A DNA stretch of 64,000 nucleotides from Hemileia vastatrix (Eukaryota > Basidiomycota > Pucciniomycetes > Pucciniales > Zaghouaniaceae), in NCBI GenBank assembly GCA_030280995.1, contig JASXTE010000004.1, forward strand, positions 40,792,797 through 40,856,796, given 5' to 3'. Position 1 is the stretch's first letter. The number at the start of each line of letters is the position of its first letter. The position numbers and the translations under genes were made by a program. Below the pieces are notes generated by a model. The model was given only the letters and a program-made list of their open reading frames with translations. It searched no databases and was not told the DNA's origin. This document shows, piece by piece, positions 44,990-55,505 of the stretch.

Positions 44990-46257
44990 TTCTTGCTTTT
45001 ACAATTTAAAACTAGCCATTTCTCTTTGAAATTCACAGTATTTTTTTCTCCAAGCAAAGGTGAGCTCTTTTCATCACATCCGCCTCAAATTTATCATTTT
45101 AAAAATTTGATTGAAGCAAAAAAAATTCCTCCAAATATAAGAGCTTCTGGTCTTTCATTAGCATATGATCAAACTTCATCTTCTCAAAGTCAAGGGAATT
45201 TCTTTTAATTGAGGATTTTTGTGAAAAACTTGAATAGAAAATAAAAATAAGTTATTGAAGAAGATATATAGTGACCAAATCTTACTTATACTGTTTTTCT
45301 CAAAATAATTGTCAAGGGAGGACAATGAGGTGGTTTAAATATTACCACATTTTAAAAAATGGTTCATATTCATTGAAGTTGAAGCCTGATTCTTTACTTT
45401 GGATTTTGAGCTAGAGGGTTCTGAAATTTCATCTAAAGCAGCTTCCAAAGCAGGATTGTCATTTCTAGAATTATTATTCTGTTTAGAAAATTGAGTTTGA
45501 GTAGGAGGAGACTAGAAAAGAAAGAATAAGCAATTTAGTAAAGAATTGAAGAAAAAAGTGAAAGTAAACATACATTAAAATTTTGGGACTCTGAGGACTC
45601 AGATCTACTTCAAAATAATTGGTCTGCTGGATAGTTTGGATTATCTGCAGATGAGCTATGGTTAGAAGCTGGAGGGGATTGATGTTGTTGAAGTAAAGTT
45701 GTGTCAGGAGGATTATTTGATGGATGAAAACCAGAGGGTATATCCTTAGTACTATCATGTAAAAACCAAAGGTTAAAATCAACTCAGGAACCAAAAAAAT
45801 TATCAATTTCCTCATAGAAAGAACACATGACATTGAGCCTTTCCAGAACAGTAGTAATTTTAATCCCCAAATCATTATCATCAATACCAAAGCCAGTTGA
45901 AGTGGAAGAGAAATGAGCCTTTTTATATTTGGATTGATGACTTTTGAACCTCTTCTTAATTTTCTTAGGATTGATGTCAATTCTCCCTTTTAATTTCTTT
46001 TTTACTTCATTTGCCATCAACAAAAATCCATTGAACTTTGATAAAGGTGGAAATCCAGTTTGGATGGACTACTCACATCTAACACATGCATCATAATTTA
46101 ATTTAATTTTCAGGAAGTTTATGATGATAAGATAATGGTCCTTTTTTAGCTGTCCAGACTTTGATGTCTCAGGGTAGGGGCTTGCATTACAGGAAGAACT
46201 TTGTGATGTAGAATTTTTTTGTGTTGCATTTTGAGTGTTGGATTTTTTGGGAGGCAT
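44990..46257 (-). pseudogene. Myb/SANT-like accessory protein of element E
   Basis: Starts MPPKKSNTQNATQKNS at 46257; QLKKDHYLIIINFLKIKLNY; one TAG stop after RCE; then TGFPPLSKFNGFLLMANEV, KGRIDINPKKIKKRFKSHQS, KYKKAHFSSTSTGFGID and FYEEIDNFFGS. After a stop, a proline/serine linker (PSNNPPDTTLLQQHQSPP) leads to a probable intron at about 45575-45510 and a tail SPPTQTQFSKQNNN, then broken coiled-coil coding down to about 44990. Orthologous in layout to the gene in B. Likely DNA-binding partner of the transposase; dead. Confidence 0.68.
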
Positions 46258-46672
46258 AATGAAACTGGAATGTTACAAGAAAAGATATTGAGAGGTTGAA
46301 AAAATAAAAAATGAAGTAAAAAAAAGATGCCTGGTTAAAATGTTGCAATAAAATGTTTTAAATCTCAGCAAGTGGTGTGTGCCAAGTGTTGAGGTCTGGG
46401 TGTCACATGTGACAGGGACAGGGTAGGAAAGGAAGGGATGATGTGGCCAAAATGTTGTTGTCAAAAAAAATTGGGAAATAAGTTCTGATTTGATATCATA
46501 AATGACACCCATTTTTGAAATAAGTGACCTTCATGCAAAATTTAACTGCTGATTTGGTTTGAAATCTGCATTTAACTTAAGTGTGTATTTTCCAGAACTG
46601 ACACCCCCTATTGTATGCTTTCACTTATTTTCCCCATGTGTAATACATGTGTCTAGCATGTTTTCTATGCAG

Positions 46673-46882
46673 AAAAGCATACACAACCCATGCACCACCC
46701 ATGAACAGCATGAGTTTTTAGTGGAATGAGTAGTTGTGAAATAAGAATTGCTGGTGGGGCTTCTGCATCTAGCATTGCACAGCCCCAAGTATTCAATGTG
46801 GAGTCAGTCAGGGTAAGTTAGGTTATCAGCCAAATTTACTATTTTTTTGGGAATTTAGGGCACTAATTCTTTTATATATATA
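46673..46882. other. ~210-bp unexplained insert in the gypsy LTR
   Basis: The LTR copy at 31500-31560 runs straight through where this segment sits. It is more GC-rich than its flanks, has no open frame and no clear inverted ends. Could be an insertion here or a deletion from the other copies. Confidence 0.45.
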
Positions 46883-46917
46883 GATTTTACTCATTTCTGG
46901 GGATATCCAGGCTGAGA

Positions 46918-47190
46918 GCTAGCCTCCTCCCTGAGAATCACTATGGCTGTCACCCCTTAGGAAGCACATCAGACGCCCTTCTCCATCTCACCACATGGAC
47001 AAAGGACCAGTGGGGGAGTACTGTCAATTGATGTCAAAGGAGCTTTCCAGTCATTTAATGTCTCCAGGTTGGCCTCCTCCCTTCACTCTCTTCCCCTTCC
47101 ATGAAACCTAGTTAGAATTATAAGTAGCTCACTCACAGGATGAAGAACTAGTGTTTTTTTCTCCTCATATGAATCCCTGCTAATCTTTTA
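46918..47190. other. Gene-free DNA before the LINE fragment
   Basis: Unassigned sequence, somewhat GC-richer; might be decayed upstream LINE sequence. I see no domain. Confidence 0.35.
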
Positions 47191-47720
47191 TCTAAGGGAC
47201 TCCTGCAGGGATCCCCTCTTTCCCCCTTGCTATATATTATCTATAATTCTAACCTCCATACTCTTCCTTCTCTTTCCTTCTCTCTCCTCCTCTTCTCTTG
47301 CCTTAGGATACATTGACAATTTTATGTACCTTAAAGCAGATTAAGTGCTGGAAGAAGTGTTGCAAAAACTCTCACAATTTGGCTCTGAGTTGGTAGCCTG
47401 GGGTATCAAACATGCAGATATCTTTGATCCCTCTAAAACAAAATGGCTACTGCTGACAAAAAGACCTTCTCTCCTTAAAGATGCTCCACCACAAGTGGCT
47501 AGGCATTCTCATTGACCCCACACTCTCCTTAAAAACTAACAGCAACAAACTAATTGCCTCCAGTCTAAAAGATGCCTCTGACATTCATAGACTTGCATCT
47601 GCTAGATGGGGAATACCCCTATGTCAGTATAAATCTCTAATCACCCCCTGGTTTTATAGCGCCTGTGGACAGTTGAAAGTAGAGGGAGACTGGGGTACAC
47701 ATCTTGCAGTAACGCAGAAA
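47191..47720 (+). pseudogene. Non-LTR retrotransposon (Tad-like LINE) reverse transcriptase fragment
   Basis: GLLQGSPLSPLLYIIYNSN (RT motif QGSPLSPLLF), then LGYIDNFMYLKAD (position of the catalytic DD, here DN), LVAWGIKHADIFDPSKTKW, and after a frameshift KWLGILIDPTLSLKTNSN, SDIHRLASARWGIPLCQYKS. This is the RT palm-to-thumb order of fungal Tad-type LINEs, where such proteins read GxxQGSPISPLLF...FDPTKT...LGxxLDxxLxF. Endonuclease and the rest of the RT are missing; several stops and at least one frameshift. Confidence 0.8.
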
Positions 47721-48929
47721 ATGTCTCAGTTAGTAGGAAGTGCAACAAAGGGGCTGCCAGGTAGGATGGTTACAGAAGCGCAAGAAAGGGGTCTTCAAGA
47801 GTGCAGAGAAAATAAACTCTCTGGGAACAGTTTGTTTTGTGTACTATGGATTTATGAGCTGCAGCAAGAAGAAGGTAAGGGAAAGTACATAATGGACTAT
47901 AGGACAAGAAAATAGGGTATTTAATTGCAAGAGTCATGGGAAGTTCTAGATGCATAATATGGACATAAGAAGCAGCAATAAACAATGGCATGAGATTCAC
48001 ACTTAGATAAGAGCGATGTCTTTTATATGAGGCTGTGTCCTCCCATGGAGATGAAAAACATGTCAAGAAGGTAGCTCTAGGAAGACAAGTGGGTCAATAA
48101 GCAGAACTCAAAAAAAAGAATTAAGAAGGAAGTTTAATGACTTAGCATGAAGGGCTTCACAATTAGTGGATACTCATATGACAAGCATGGATTATTAAAA
48201 TAGGTATGGAAGGCTGTAAAGTATCTATTATTTAATCAGCAATCTCAAGAAGTGTAGGGTATGTACAAAAAGTAGAGTGTTTTAGCACTAATAGCTGTAC
48301 ATGCAAAATTTTTTCAGGAACTATTGGAACCAAAGCTCATGCTAAAAAATATACATAGATCATTGAGATACTTAGTTACCATTTGATATTCTTGTATTAG
48401 CGTTGAAATTGTGTAGGAAAACCCATAGGGGAAGGAAACATAGGAAAGGGGCGCTGAACATACAAATTTATAAAAGAGCACTAACTTTTAAATAAAGGAG
48501 GAGGTTATTAAAAAATATATAACAGTAGATACTTTTTAAGAAATAAAAAGAGAAATAGAAATATTCTATTTTTTATACATTTCAGGTGTGCACACCAGAA
48601 GTAGCACTGTAGAGTTATTTTATTGTTACCGGAAGGATAGCATTAGATAGAGTGCTTCAAGAAGGAGTGACTGAGAATACTAGTGCTTTCTGAAAATAGA
48701 TCTATCCAGCAGCTTGATTTCTTACATTAAAATATATTTCCCTTTTCTTTAAAAGACCTCTACAAATTTATCCTACTCTCTCCTCCATAACAAAAAATAG
48801 ATAACCACACTTAAAATATGTGCTTTCACTGCCTTTAAATACTAGAGTTGCAGTTTCTTCTTTTTAAAAATTAGTTCTAGAAAGAAGAACCAACCCATCT
48901 CCAATTGTGTCTATAGCTTAGTATTATAG
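47721..48929. other. No gene seen
   Basis: Mixed sequence after the LINE scrap. No domain, tRNA or terminal repeat recognised. Confidence 0.4.
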
Positions 48930-49072
48930 AACTCTTTCTTTCTACAACAAAGTGGATGGAAAGGAAAAAAGGGAAAAGAAAAAAGAAAGTGGACAAAAGA
49001 CTTAAAAAAGATGAGTAAAGATGAATTTAAGTAATAAACATTTATAATAAGTATAATAAATAAGAGAAGAAT
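48930..49072 (-). repeat. Fragment of a third copia-2 LTR
   Basis: AAAGTGGATGGAAAGGAAAA... to AAGGATGGATGAATT matches the middle of the 335-bp LTR that starts at 49118 (same AAGTGGA, GACTTAAA, AGGAATTTAAGTAATAA and ATAAGTATAATAAATAAGAG order), just outside the complete element. Confidence 0.75.
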
Positions 49073-49117
49073 AAGGATGGATGAATTGCTGTAGTAGAGC
49101 ATACGTACAAGTTTACC

Positions 49118-49452
49118 TGATAAGATTTAGTACCAGGTAAGTAAGGATTTAGGATGAAGTGGATGGAAAGAACACAAGGACAAATAAAAAGAAAGTGGAA
49201 AGAAGACTTAAAGAAGATTAGTAAAGAGGAATTTAAGTAAGAAAGATTAATTATAAGTATAAAAAATATGGGAAGAAAAAGGGTGGATGAGGAAGCATTT
49301 AGAGATTCCTCACCCATATATGCTCTATGAGTTATCATCAAGTTAGTTCAAAATATAAATGGAATAGTATGTCTGTTAAAATTCTTTATGTTTATATATG
49401 TTTGTATTTATATGCAAATATAGAGTATCTACTTAGTGATATAATCTTGACA
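49118..49452 (-). repeat. 3' LTR of copia 2
   Basis: 335 bp; the pair at 53287 differs by scattered substitutions. On the minus strand it is preceded by the purine-rich GAGCACGGGAGAA, the probable polypurine tract. Confidence 0.88.
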
Positions 49453-49479
49453 TTCTCCCGTGCTCAAGACAGAAATTGT

Positions 49480-52370
49480 GAAAGATTTAATATATTAAGA
49501 AATTCAAGATGCTTGGGGCTAGGTAAATATTTAGTTAAGACATCAGCAACCATTTTAGTTGAGGGGGTTTACTCTATGGAAAATGTGTTGTTGTTCACTT
49601 TTTCATGCAACCAACACACCCTAGCATTGATGCATCTGGTTTGATGTTGATATTGTGGGTTAAGTGCCAAGTTGATTCCACCTTGATTGTCACCCATAAG
49701 AATAGATTTAGTGAGGGTTAGGGAAATACTTTTGAGGAGCTCATTGGTCCACAGTAGTTCTTGAACACATTCAGTCTTAGTATAATATTTTGATTCAGAA
49801 GTAGAAAGGGAAACTGGTTGTTTCTTACATGAATGCCAACTGATCAGTCCAAGATTAAAAATGAGGGTGCCTGAGGTTGACTTTGAGTCAGAAGCTTTAT
49901 TGTAGTCAGCATCTGCAAAGCCTATTAATGAAACTATTTCAGAATTAGGGACGTTCCCTAGTTTAGATTAAACTTCTTTGTTAGTTTGAGATATCAAGAA
50001 ATATGATAGAATGCTTGGATTTGTTAACTGGAAGGTTGATTAAGATATTGAGCCAGGGTAGAAGCAGCATAGGCTAGATAAGGAGGAGTGCACAGTACCA
50101 GGTAATTGAGGAGAAAAATAGCAAGTCTGTAGTTGAATGAATCAGTCAGATCATTAGTAGTGCATGATGTGAAATGTGAATTAGGGACCAGGGGGGTGGT
50201 GACAGTTTGAAAGTCTTGAAAATTAAATTCATTAAGTAATTTTGTTTTATATAGCTCTTGAGATAAACTAATAATTTTTTTAGGTCAATACCTAACTGTC
50301 TTCATTCCAAGAACCCATTTTAATTCCCCTTGGTTGTCCATGTCAAATACTTGAGTGATTTTGTTTTTAAAACCTTGAACAGAAGGACTGGATATTATCA
50401 AATCATCTACATGAATATATATTTAACATGGTTGAGAGGAGTCATTATTAACAAAGAGGTAGGGATTGGATTTTCTAGGCTTAAAACCAATATCAGTGAA
50501 GAAACCAGACAGCATGAGATACCAGCATTTAGGACTTTTTTTCAATAAAGGGATTTGTTTAAATGAAGGAAAACATTGGAAATTTTGTGGATTATAGCCA
50601 CTAGGGAATCTAAGATATAGATCTTTGTCAGGTTCTCCATGCAGAAAAGCCAATTTGACATCCATTTGATGAAGTTCCCAGTCTTGATATGCTGCAAGGC
50701 CAAGTATGAATTGTAATGTGTTCAACATTTCTTTTGGAGCATATGTTTTTTTGTATTAAATTCATTCAATCTTAGAAAGCCTTGAACACAAAATCTTGCC
50801 TTGTATTTGATTATGTTACCTTCTGAATCTGTTTTTTGTTTGAAAATCCAAAAAGTGCCTAATAGGTGATTATTAGCGGGTAGTAGGGATTCTTCCCACA
50901 AATTATGTTTGTAAATGTTTTCAGGCTTGTTGTTGATGGCTTTGAGCCACTCATTGCTCTCTGGGGAGCTAATAGCTTTGTAGAAACTTTTAGGAGTGTC
51001 AAAAGGAGTAACTATCATGTTGACGTGAGGATATTAGATGTGTCAATGGAGGAATTTATCTCTTTGGCTGGACATGTGTTTTTTTCAACATATGCATAAT
51101 TATTCAGAGAAGTAAGAGGCTCAACTGGGGTCAAATTGGAAGTGCTAGTTTCAGGGAGAGTTTGTTTGTTAACAAACTCTGAGTGAGTAGTTATTAGTTG
51201 ATTACTTGGGAGTTAATTCTCAGATATATAATTTTTGGCCATGATTTTGGTTGGAATAGAATTGCATTCTAAGTCAGGAAAAATAAGAGATTTTTCTAAA
51301 TTGCCCTTAGATATTTGATGATCTGGGGAGAGATTATTCAGAAATTTTACATTATGAGTAATCAATATGTCATTGGCACTGAGTGAATATATTATGTTGT
51401 TAATATTTCCCTCACAATACCCAAGGAAAATTCTTTCTTTACTGCTTGGACCAGATTTACCATTTTGTTTATGTTTTGATGATAGTAAATTATGTCAGAG
51501 CCAAAAGGATAGAGCTTCTTCAGGTTTTTAGCTTTGCCATTATACCAAGCATCCCAATCCCCTCCATTGTTGGTGACTAAACACTTAATTAACTGAGAGA
51601 GTTGATGTTTACGTAATATCTCATATCTTTTGGATCTTAAAGTTATAAAGTAGGTATGAAAAAACTGTGAGTGTCCATTAACTATTTGGGAGAAGTAAGA
51701 CTTCCTTCCTTTAGATTTGGGAGTAATAGGGCCACACAGGTCCATATGGATGACATCCAATGTGTATTCAGGAATCAGGAACATTCCAGAATACAGTAAA
51801 ACATGGTATTTAGCTAATGTTCATACTTTACAGCTGAATTTAGTGAAGTTCAAACCTGGATATAATCTTCCCATGGTTTGATTACTTGGATTACCATATT
51901 TTGATGCAGAAGTTGAATATTTTTTTCATTGCTTGTGGTGAAGTTGCATATTAAAGACTTAATTAATGAGAAAGTGATGATGTGTTGGCTGATAGAGAAC
52001 TCAGAATGAGTGATGTTTTTGTCCTTGATTTTGAAAATTCTATCCTCTTTGAATAGACTCCAACCGTCTATAAGAAGATCAATAGCAGAAATAAGATTAG
52101 ATTTAACTGAAGGTACATAGAGTGTGTTGTATATATTGAAGATATGGCTGGATTATGAAGAGAAGTTTATGTTTCCAAGTCCAAGGTCTAATGACTCATC
52201 TCTATTTGCCATAGATAAAGCTAATTTTGATGGTTTATAGGTAAAAAAGAATTGTAAAGTGTTGAATATGGAGAATGACATGCCACTTTCCAAGATGGCA
52301 TGATTGAGTGCAATATCAGAAAATACTGATAGGGGTTTAGCATCATTGGTGCCCTTGTTTTTTCTTTCTT
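49480..52370 (-). pseudogene. Copia 2 pol: protease, integrase, RT, RNase H
   Basis: Minus strand, right to left. Protease near 52330 (AILESGMSFSIFN, with ESG in place of the usual DSG). Integrase: DVIHMDLCGPITPKSKGRKS (51755 down), CLVTNNGGDWDAW (usual TDNGGEF), YHQNINKMVN. RT: WLKAINNKPENIY, GTFWIFKQKTDSEGNIIKYK, ELHQMDVKLAFLHGEPDKDL, and the active site IHVDDLIIS near 50405. RNase H in mixed frames: DSKSTSGTLIFNLGLISWHS, CVQELLWTNELL, MGDNQGGINLALNP, and ADVLTKYLP near 49540. This is the Ty1/copia domain order (integrase before RT). Many stops. Confidence 0.85.
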
Positions 52371-52492
52371 TTCTCTTTTTAAGTATTCATTGCGCTTCTC
52401 AGGATGAAGTTGAAATCAGGAAGCCACTGAGTGAGACACTAAGAAGTTGTGTTTTCCTTTAGAGAATTGGTTCTTTCTCCTAGTTTCCATAA

Positions 52493-53112
52493 CTAGAGCA
52501 GAATCAGAAGTAGAGTTAGTAGAGCTGAGTGCCTTCTGTCTAATGAATTTTGTTTCAATATCAGAAAATGTGCTCTAAATAGCCACCCACTTATTAGTAA
52601 TATCATATTTTCTGAGGATAATGGAAGCAAAGGTTTGATAAGACTCAGGTAAGAGGTTGAGGACAAATTTAGCCATGATGTAGGATAGAATTTTCTCCTT
52701 AAATTGATCTGGGGTAGCTTCTTGAAGTAACTCAATTGAGCTTTGAAAATCATCCATTTCTTCTTAGATATTACTTATGGAGAATATTATTTTAAATAAT
52801 TTATTGACAATAAATGAGAAATTTTGGCTTGTTTTTAGGCTTAATGATTTTGAATGCGCATCCACAAAGAAGCAGGTTCAACTGCATCATTTTCCAGTAT
52901 AAATTTGAGCTGATTTTCAAAATCCATAAACACTTAATAATAGTGTTGGTTTGAAGTTGGCAGATGTTAAAGATAGAGATGAGTTCCATATTGGTGGAAA
53001 CTGGGCAGTCCTCATTGATTAATTGATCCAGATCTCTTATGGTGAGTGCATATTGTAAATTGGTCTCCCAGGAACTATAGTTCTTGTTGTTTAAGTTTTT
53101 AATGCCTTTCAT
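52493..53112 (-). pseudogene. Copia 2 gag (relic)
   Basis: Starts MKGIKNLNNKNYSSWETNLQ at 53112, the N-terminal LNxxNYxxWxxxL pattern of copia gag proteins. After a frameshift, FQSSIELLQEATPDQFKEKI and LNLLPESYQTFASIIL continue in two frames at 52757-52493, matching the usual 'LLxSLPESY' gag block. No zinc knuckle is readable. Non-functional. Confidence 0.75.
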
Positions 53113-53271
53113 TTAAGAATAGTTACCTGTATCTTGAAGATAGAAGAAATTAGGAGATTCAGGTTATTTTTCTATGCCAGTTTAATTTGAAGAAGACTCT
53201 GGATCATAGGATTACCTAAGTGAGAATAGAGTATAGGGTGCTTCCAGCTTTGCTTTAAAAATGCAGGGGCA

Positions 53272-53286
53272 CTGGGCCCATAACCC
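53272..53286 (-). other. Primer-binding site of copia 2: initiator tRNA-Met half-tRNA type
   Basis: Right after the 5' LTR the minus strand reads GGGTTATGGGCCCAG, the complement of CTGGGCCCATAACCC. That is the anticodon stem-loop of initiator tRNA-Met (anticodon CAT within GGGCxCATAACCC) rather than a tRNA 3' end. Drosophila copia and yeast Ty5 are known to prime this way with a cleaved initiator tRNA. Confidence 0.75.
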
Positions 53287-53621
53287 TGATAAGATTTAGC
53301 ACCAGGTAAATACAGCTTTAGTACACAGTGGATAGCAAGGAAACAAGGTCAAAGAGAAAGAAAGTAGACAGAAGACTTAAAGCAGATGAGTAAAGAGGAA
53401 TTTAAGTAATAAATATCAATAATAAGTATAATAAATAAGAGAAGAAAAAGGGTGGATGTGGAGGCTTGTAAATATTCCTCATTCATATATGCTCCATGGG
53501 TTATCATCAAGTTAGGTTAAAATATAAATGGAATATTATGTATGTTAAAATTCTATATGTATATATATGTATGGATTTATATTTAAATATAGAGTATCTA
53601 ATTAGAAATATAATCTTGACA
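53287..53621 (-). repeat. 5' LTR of copia 2
   Basis: 335 bp, same length and ends as 49118-49452. Confidence 0.88.
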
Positions 53622-53639
53622 CTAATCACTATGCACCAA

Positions 53640-53975
53640 GTAAGATATCTCTGATGGGGATATCCAGCCCAAGTTAGGGCTATTTTAGGGAGGGACATAA
53701 GGTCAGAAAAATAAATGCAATAAAAGTAAGTCTAATAAAAATCATTTGCAACCATAAGAACTTTTTCTTTTCAAAAAAATTGTTAAAAAACAGAAAAGAA
53801 ATTGAAATTAACAATCAATTTTTTGGAGAAAAAAAATTAAAAAACAAAATTTCCCATGATTGCTAGATATTTTTCTTACACCTATTTTTCTCACATGTTT
53901 TTCTTTGCACCTATTTTCATTACACTTATTTTCCTTGCAAATATTTTTCTGTCCTTATGTCCCTCCCTAAATTAT
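53640..53975. repeat. Fold-back repeat shared with element F
   Basis: TTTAGGGAGGGACATAAGG at about 53685 faces CCTTATGTCCCTCCCTAAA at about 53953, giving inverted arms of about 30 bp around a 230-bp centre. The left flank (GATATCTCTGATGGGGATAT, CCAGCCCAAGTTAGGG) and the right arm are both found, inverted, at 36950-37095 inside element F. Confidence 0.65.
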
Positions 53976-54400
53976 CCCCATCACACTACCAACATCTTGC
54001 TGACATTCCTAGAGGAAACATCACCATGAGATCCACATTTTGTTCCAATCAAACTTGAAAACACCGCAATGAATGTAAGATGTTATTGTAAATGCCACCA
54101 ATTTCTGAAATATTAGTGTGAAAACCATGCATCAGTTTCAATTTGAGTATCCCAAAGCCCATCAATCTAATTTTCAATCCTCCTTCAATCCTTGAGTTAT
54201 TCCTCAGTTTATATTTTATTTAAATTTTTGATCTGTCTCTTTATTTTACTAGCCCTATTTTATTCTACATGAAATCTTAATTATTTATTTTTGATCTTTT
54301 GAATAATTCTCAAACACCATCTATAGGCGCCATATCATCTCAAGGGGACTCCTTATTCCCTGAAGATATTAGATATTTTCCAGAGACTCATATGATCAAT
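53976..54400. other. No gene seen
   Basis: Unassigned, moderately AT-rich sequence between the fold-back repeat and an unrecognised coding relic. Confidence 0.35.
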
Positions 54401-54422
54401 CAACACAAAATCTACTCATTGA

Positions 54423-54961
54423 TTGATAGCCTCAAAAAAGATTTTAGAAATTATGAAGGCAGCTAAGACTAATATTGTCAAAAAAAATAATCAAAATCAA
54501 AGTCATCCCACACTTCTGAATTTATTATTTATTTATTTCTTTCTTTCATGGGATAACTTGCCTTTAGGGAATGAAACCACATATCAAAAACAGATAAAGT
54601 GGGATATTTGCTTGATTGAGAGTGGCCATAGACAGTTGGAAAACTTATGAGTGTAAGGGTTTTAGTGTTCAGGGGTCTGGCTTCATTAAAATTGTTGGAT
54701 AGCATTTTTGGGTGCATCCTTAACAGCTTTAAGGATCTTGAAAATAAGCTGCTAAAATGGAAATGTTTGTGGCTTTTTTACTATTTATTCCCTGAAAAAA
54801 GTGAAAAAAACTCTGGCTTTAGATGGGTTATTGAAGATGAAAAACTTGCAAGCTTTACTGGTTTAGCATTAAATATGGATATAAATTTTTTTACTAAACT
54901 GATTGCATCAAATAGGTGGAGCCATGAAATAAGAAATGCAATGAGTACTATCAAATTGTGA
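54423..54961 (+). pseudogene. Unrecognised protein relic
   Basis: Two overlapping frames read like protein: IKWDICLIESGHRQLENL (to 54650) and VLVFRGLASLKLLDSIFG, LKWKCLWLFYYLFPEKSEKN, SGFRWVIEDEKLASFTGLAL, NMDINFFTKLIASNRWSHEI (54647-54961). The composition is balanced and hydrophobic/charged spacing looks real, so I take it as part of a larger decayed gene with a frameshift near 54640. I do not recognise the family and propose no function. No intron, partner gene or terminal repeat could be tied to it. Confidence 0.4.
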
Positions 54962-55329
54962 AAAAATATTGCATTTCATGGTAAATCTTTCAGAAGTTCA
55001 ACACATGCCCAAGAAGGTACTTTATAATTCAGGAGGCAAATATATATTGCTATGACTTGATTCTGAAATACTTAGGGAAAAAAATTTGGATACTTAAGAA
55101 AATTTGTCTGTGTTACTGGTAGTTTCCTCAGCAGTAGTTTCCATACTTAATATCAAGTTGATCCAATCACTTTACTGTTTTTAAAGAACATATACATGCC
55201 ATGTTGGATGATTCTATGTTTATCAATTTGATTTTTTTGGAACACTTAGAAGAAATACACAAGTAGATTTTTAATTTATTTTGAGCTTTAATGAGGAAAT
55301 ATAAGTACAATCAGATATAAAGACAATCC
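54962..55329. other. No gene seen
   Basis: AT-rich, probably the remainder of the decayed element to its left. Confidence 0.35.
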
Positions 55330-55505
55330 AAATTACAATCAATCATAATACTCCTTTCTCAACAGTACTATTCAATTTCTAATATATGACCTGTTTCTTT
55401 TCCCCACCATGTTTCTCAGTCTAGTTTGTATTTAGTCTACCACTGTCTCCTCTTCCTTCATTCCCTGAGTTGGGTGAGATTGCATGAAATAAATAAAAAA
55501 ATAAA
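55330..55505 (+). mobile_element. SINE-like retroposon, 3' part
   Basis: Ends CTTCATTCCCTGAGTTGGGTGAGATTGCATGAA-type sequence (55455-55490; key part GTTGGGTGAGATTGCATGAA) followed by an ATAAATAAAAAAATAAAG tail. The 3' end is shared with the copies at 22.5, 36.4 (inverted) and 63.4 kb. The 5' limit is uncertain. Confidence 0.6.

Larger units (their letters stand above)
39844..46609 (+). mobile_element. PIF/Harbinger-like element E, near full length (6766 bp)
   Basis: Left terminus AGGGGGTATCAGTTCTGGAA, right terminus TTCCAGAACTGACACCCCCT, flanked by ATT (39841-39843 and 46610-46612). Contents: transposase (plus), pyrimidine/purine inverted repeat, TET-like gene (plus), two 97-bp repeats, Myb/SANT-like gene (minus). 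This is the same plan as B, with different subterminal sequence that matches D. The flanking gypsy LTR joins across the insertion. Confidence 0.9.
26124..46917 (-). mobile_element. Ty3/gypsy element (minus) expanded by nested insertions
   Basis: Removing nested elements leaves: 3' LTR 26124-26278 + 30234-31570; internal part 31571-35629 (integrase and gag relics); 5' LTR 35630-36406 + 39209-39843 + 46610-46917. The LTR pieces align in order with the solo LTR at 13496-14997 and total about 1.5 kb each, apart from about 200 bp extra at 46673-46882. Insertions: element D in the 3' LTR, a SINE (with element F inside it) and element E in the 5' LTR, and a MITE at 33014-33258. RT and RNase H are missing. 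Confidence 0.85.
35630..46917 (-). repeat. 5' LTR of the nested gypsy element, split by SINE and element E
   Basis: Left edge TTTCAGGCTGAGTTCAAGTA matches the inverse LTR end at 26124; right edge GATATCCAGGCTGAGA matches the inverse LTR start. Pieces 35630-36406, 39209-39843 and 46610-46917 join in the order of the 3' LTR (30234-31570). An unexplained insert of about 210 bp (46673-46882) sits between TTCTATGCA and ATTTTACTCATTTC. Confidence 0.82.
49118..53621 (-). mobile_element. Ty1/copia element 2 (4504 bp)
   Basis: Two LTRs of exactly 335 bp (49118-49452 and 53287-53621) with TGTCAAG...CTTATCA ends on the minus strand, a purine tract next to the 3' LTR and a half-tRNA-type primer site next to the 5' LTR. 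Gag and pol are decayed. No matching 5-bp flanking repeat is seen (TTACC left, CTAAT right). Confidence 0.9.

Noticed and set aside
47770..48066. Minus-strand 98-aa frame after the LINE fragment
   Set aside because: No recognisable domain and no supporting context; probably chance.
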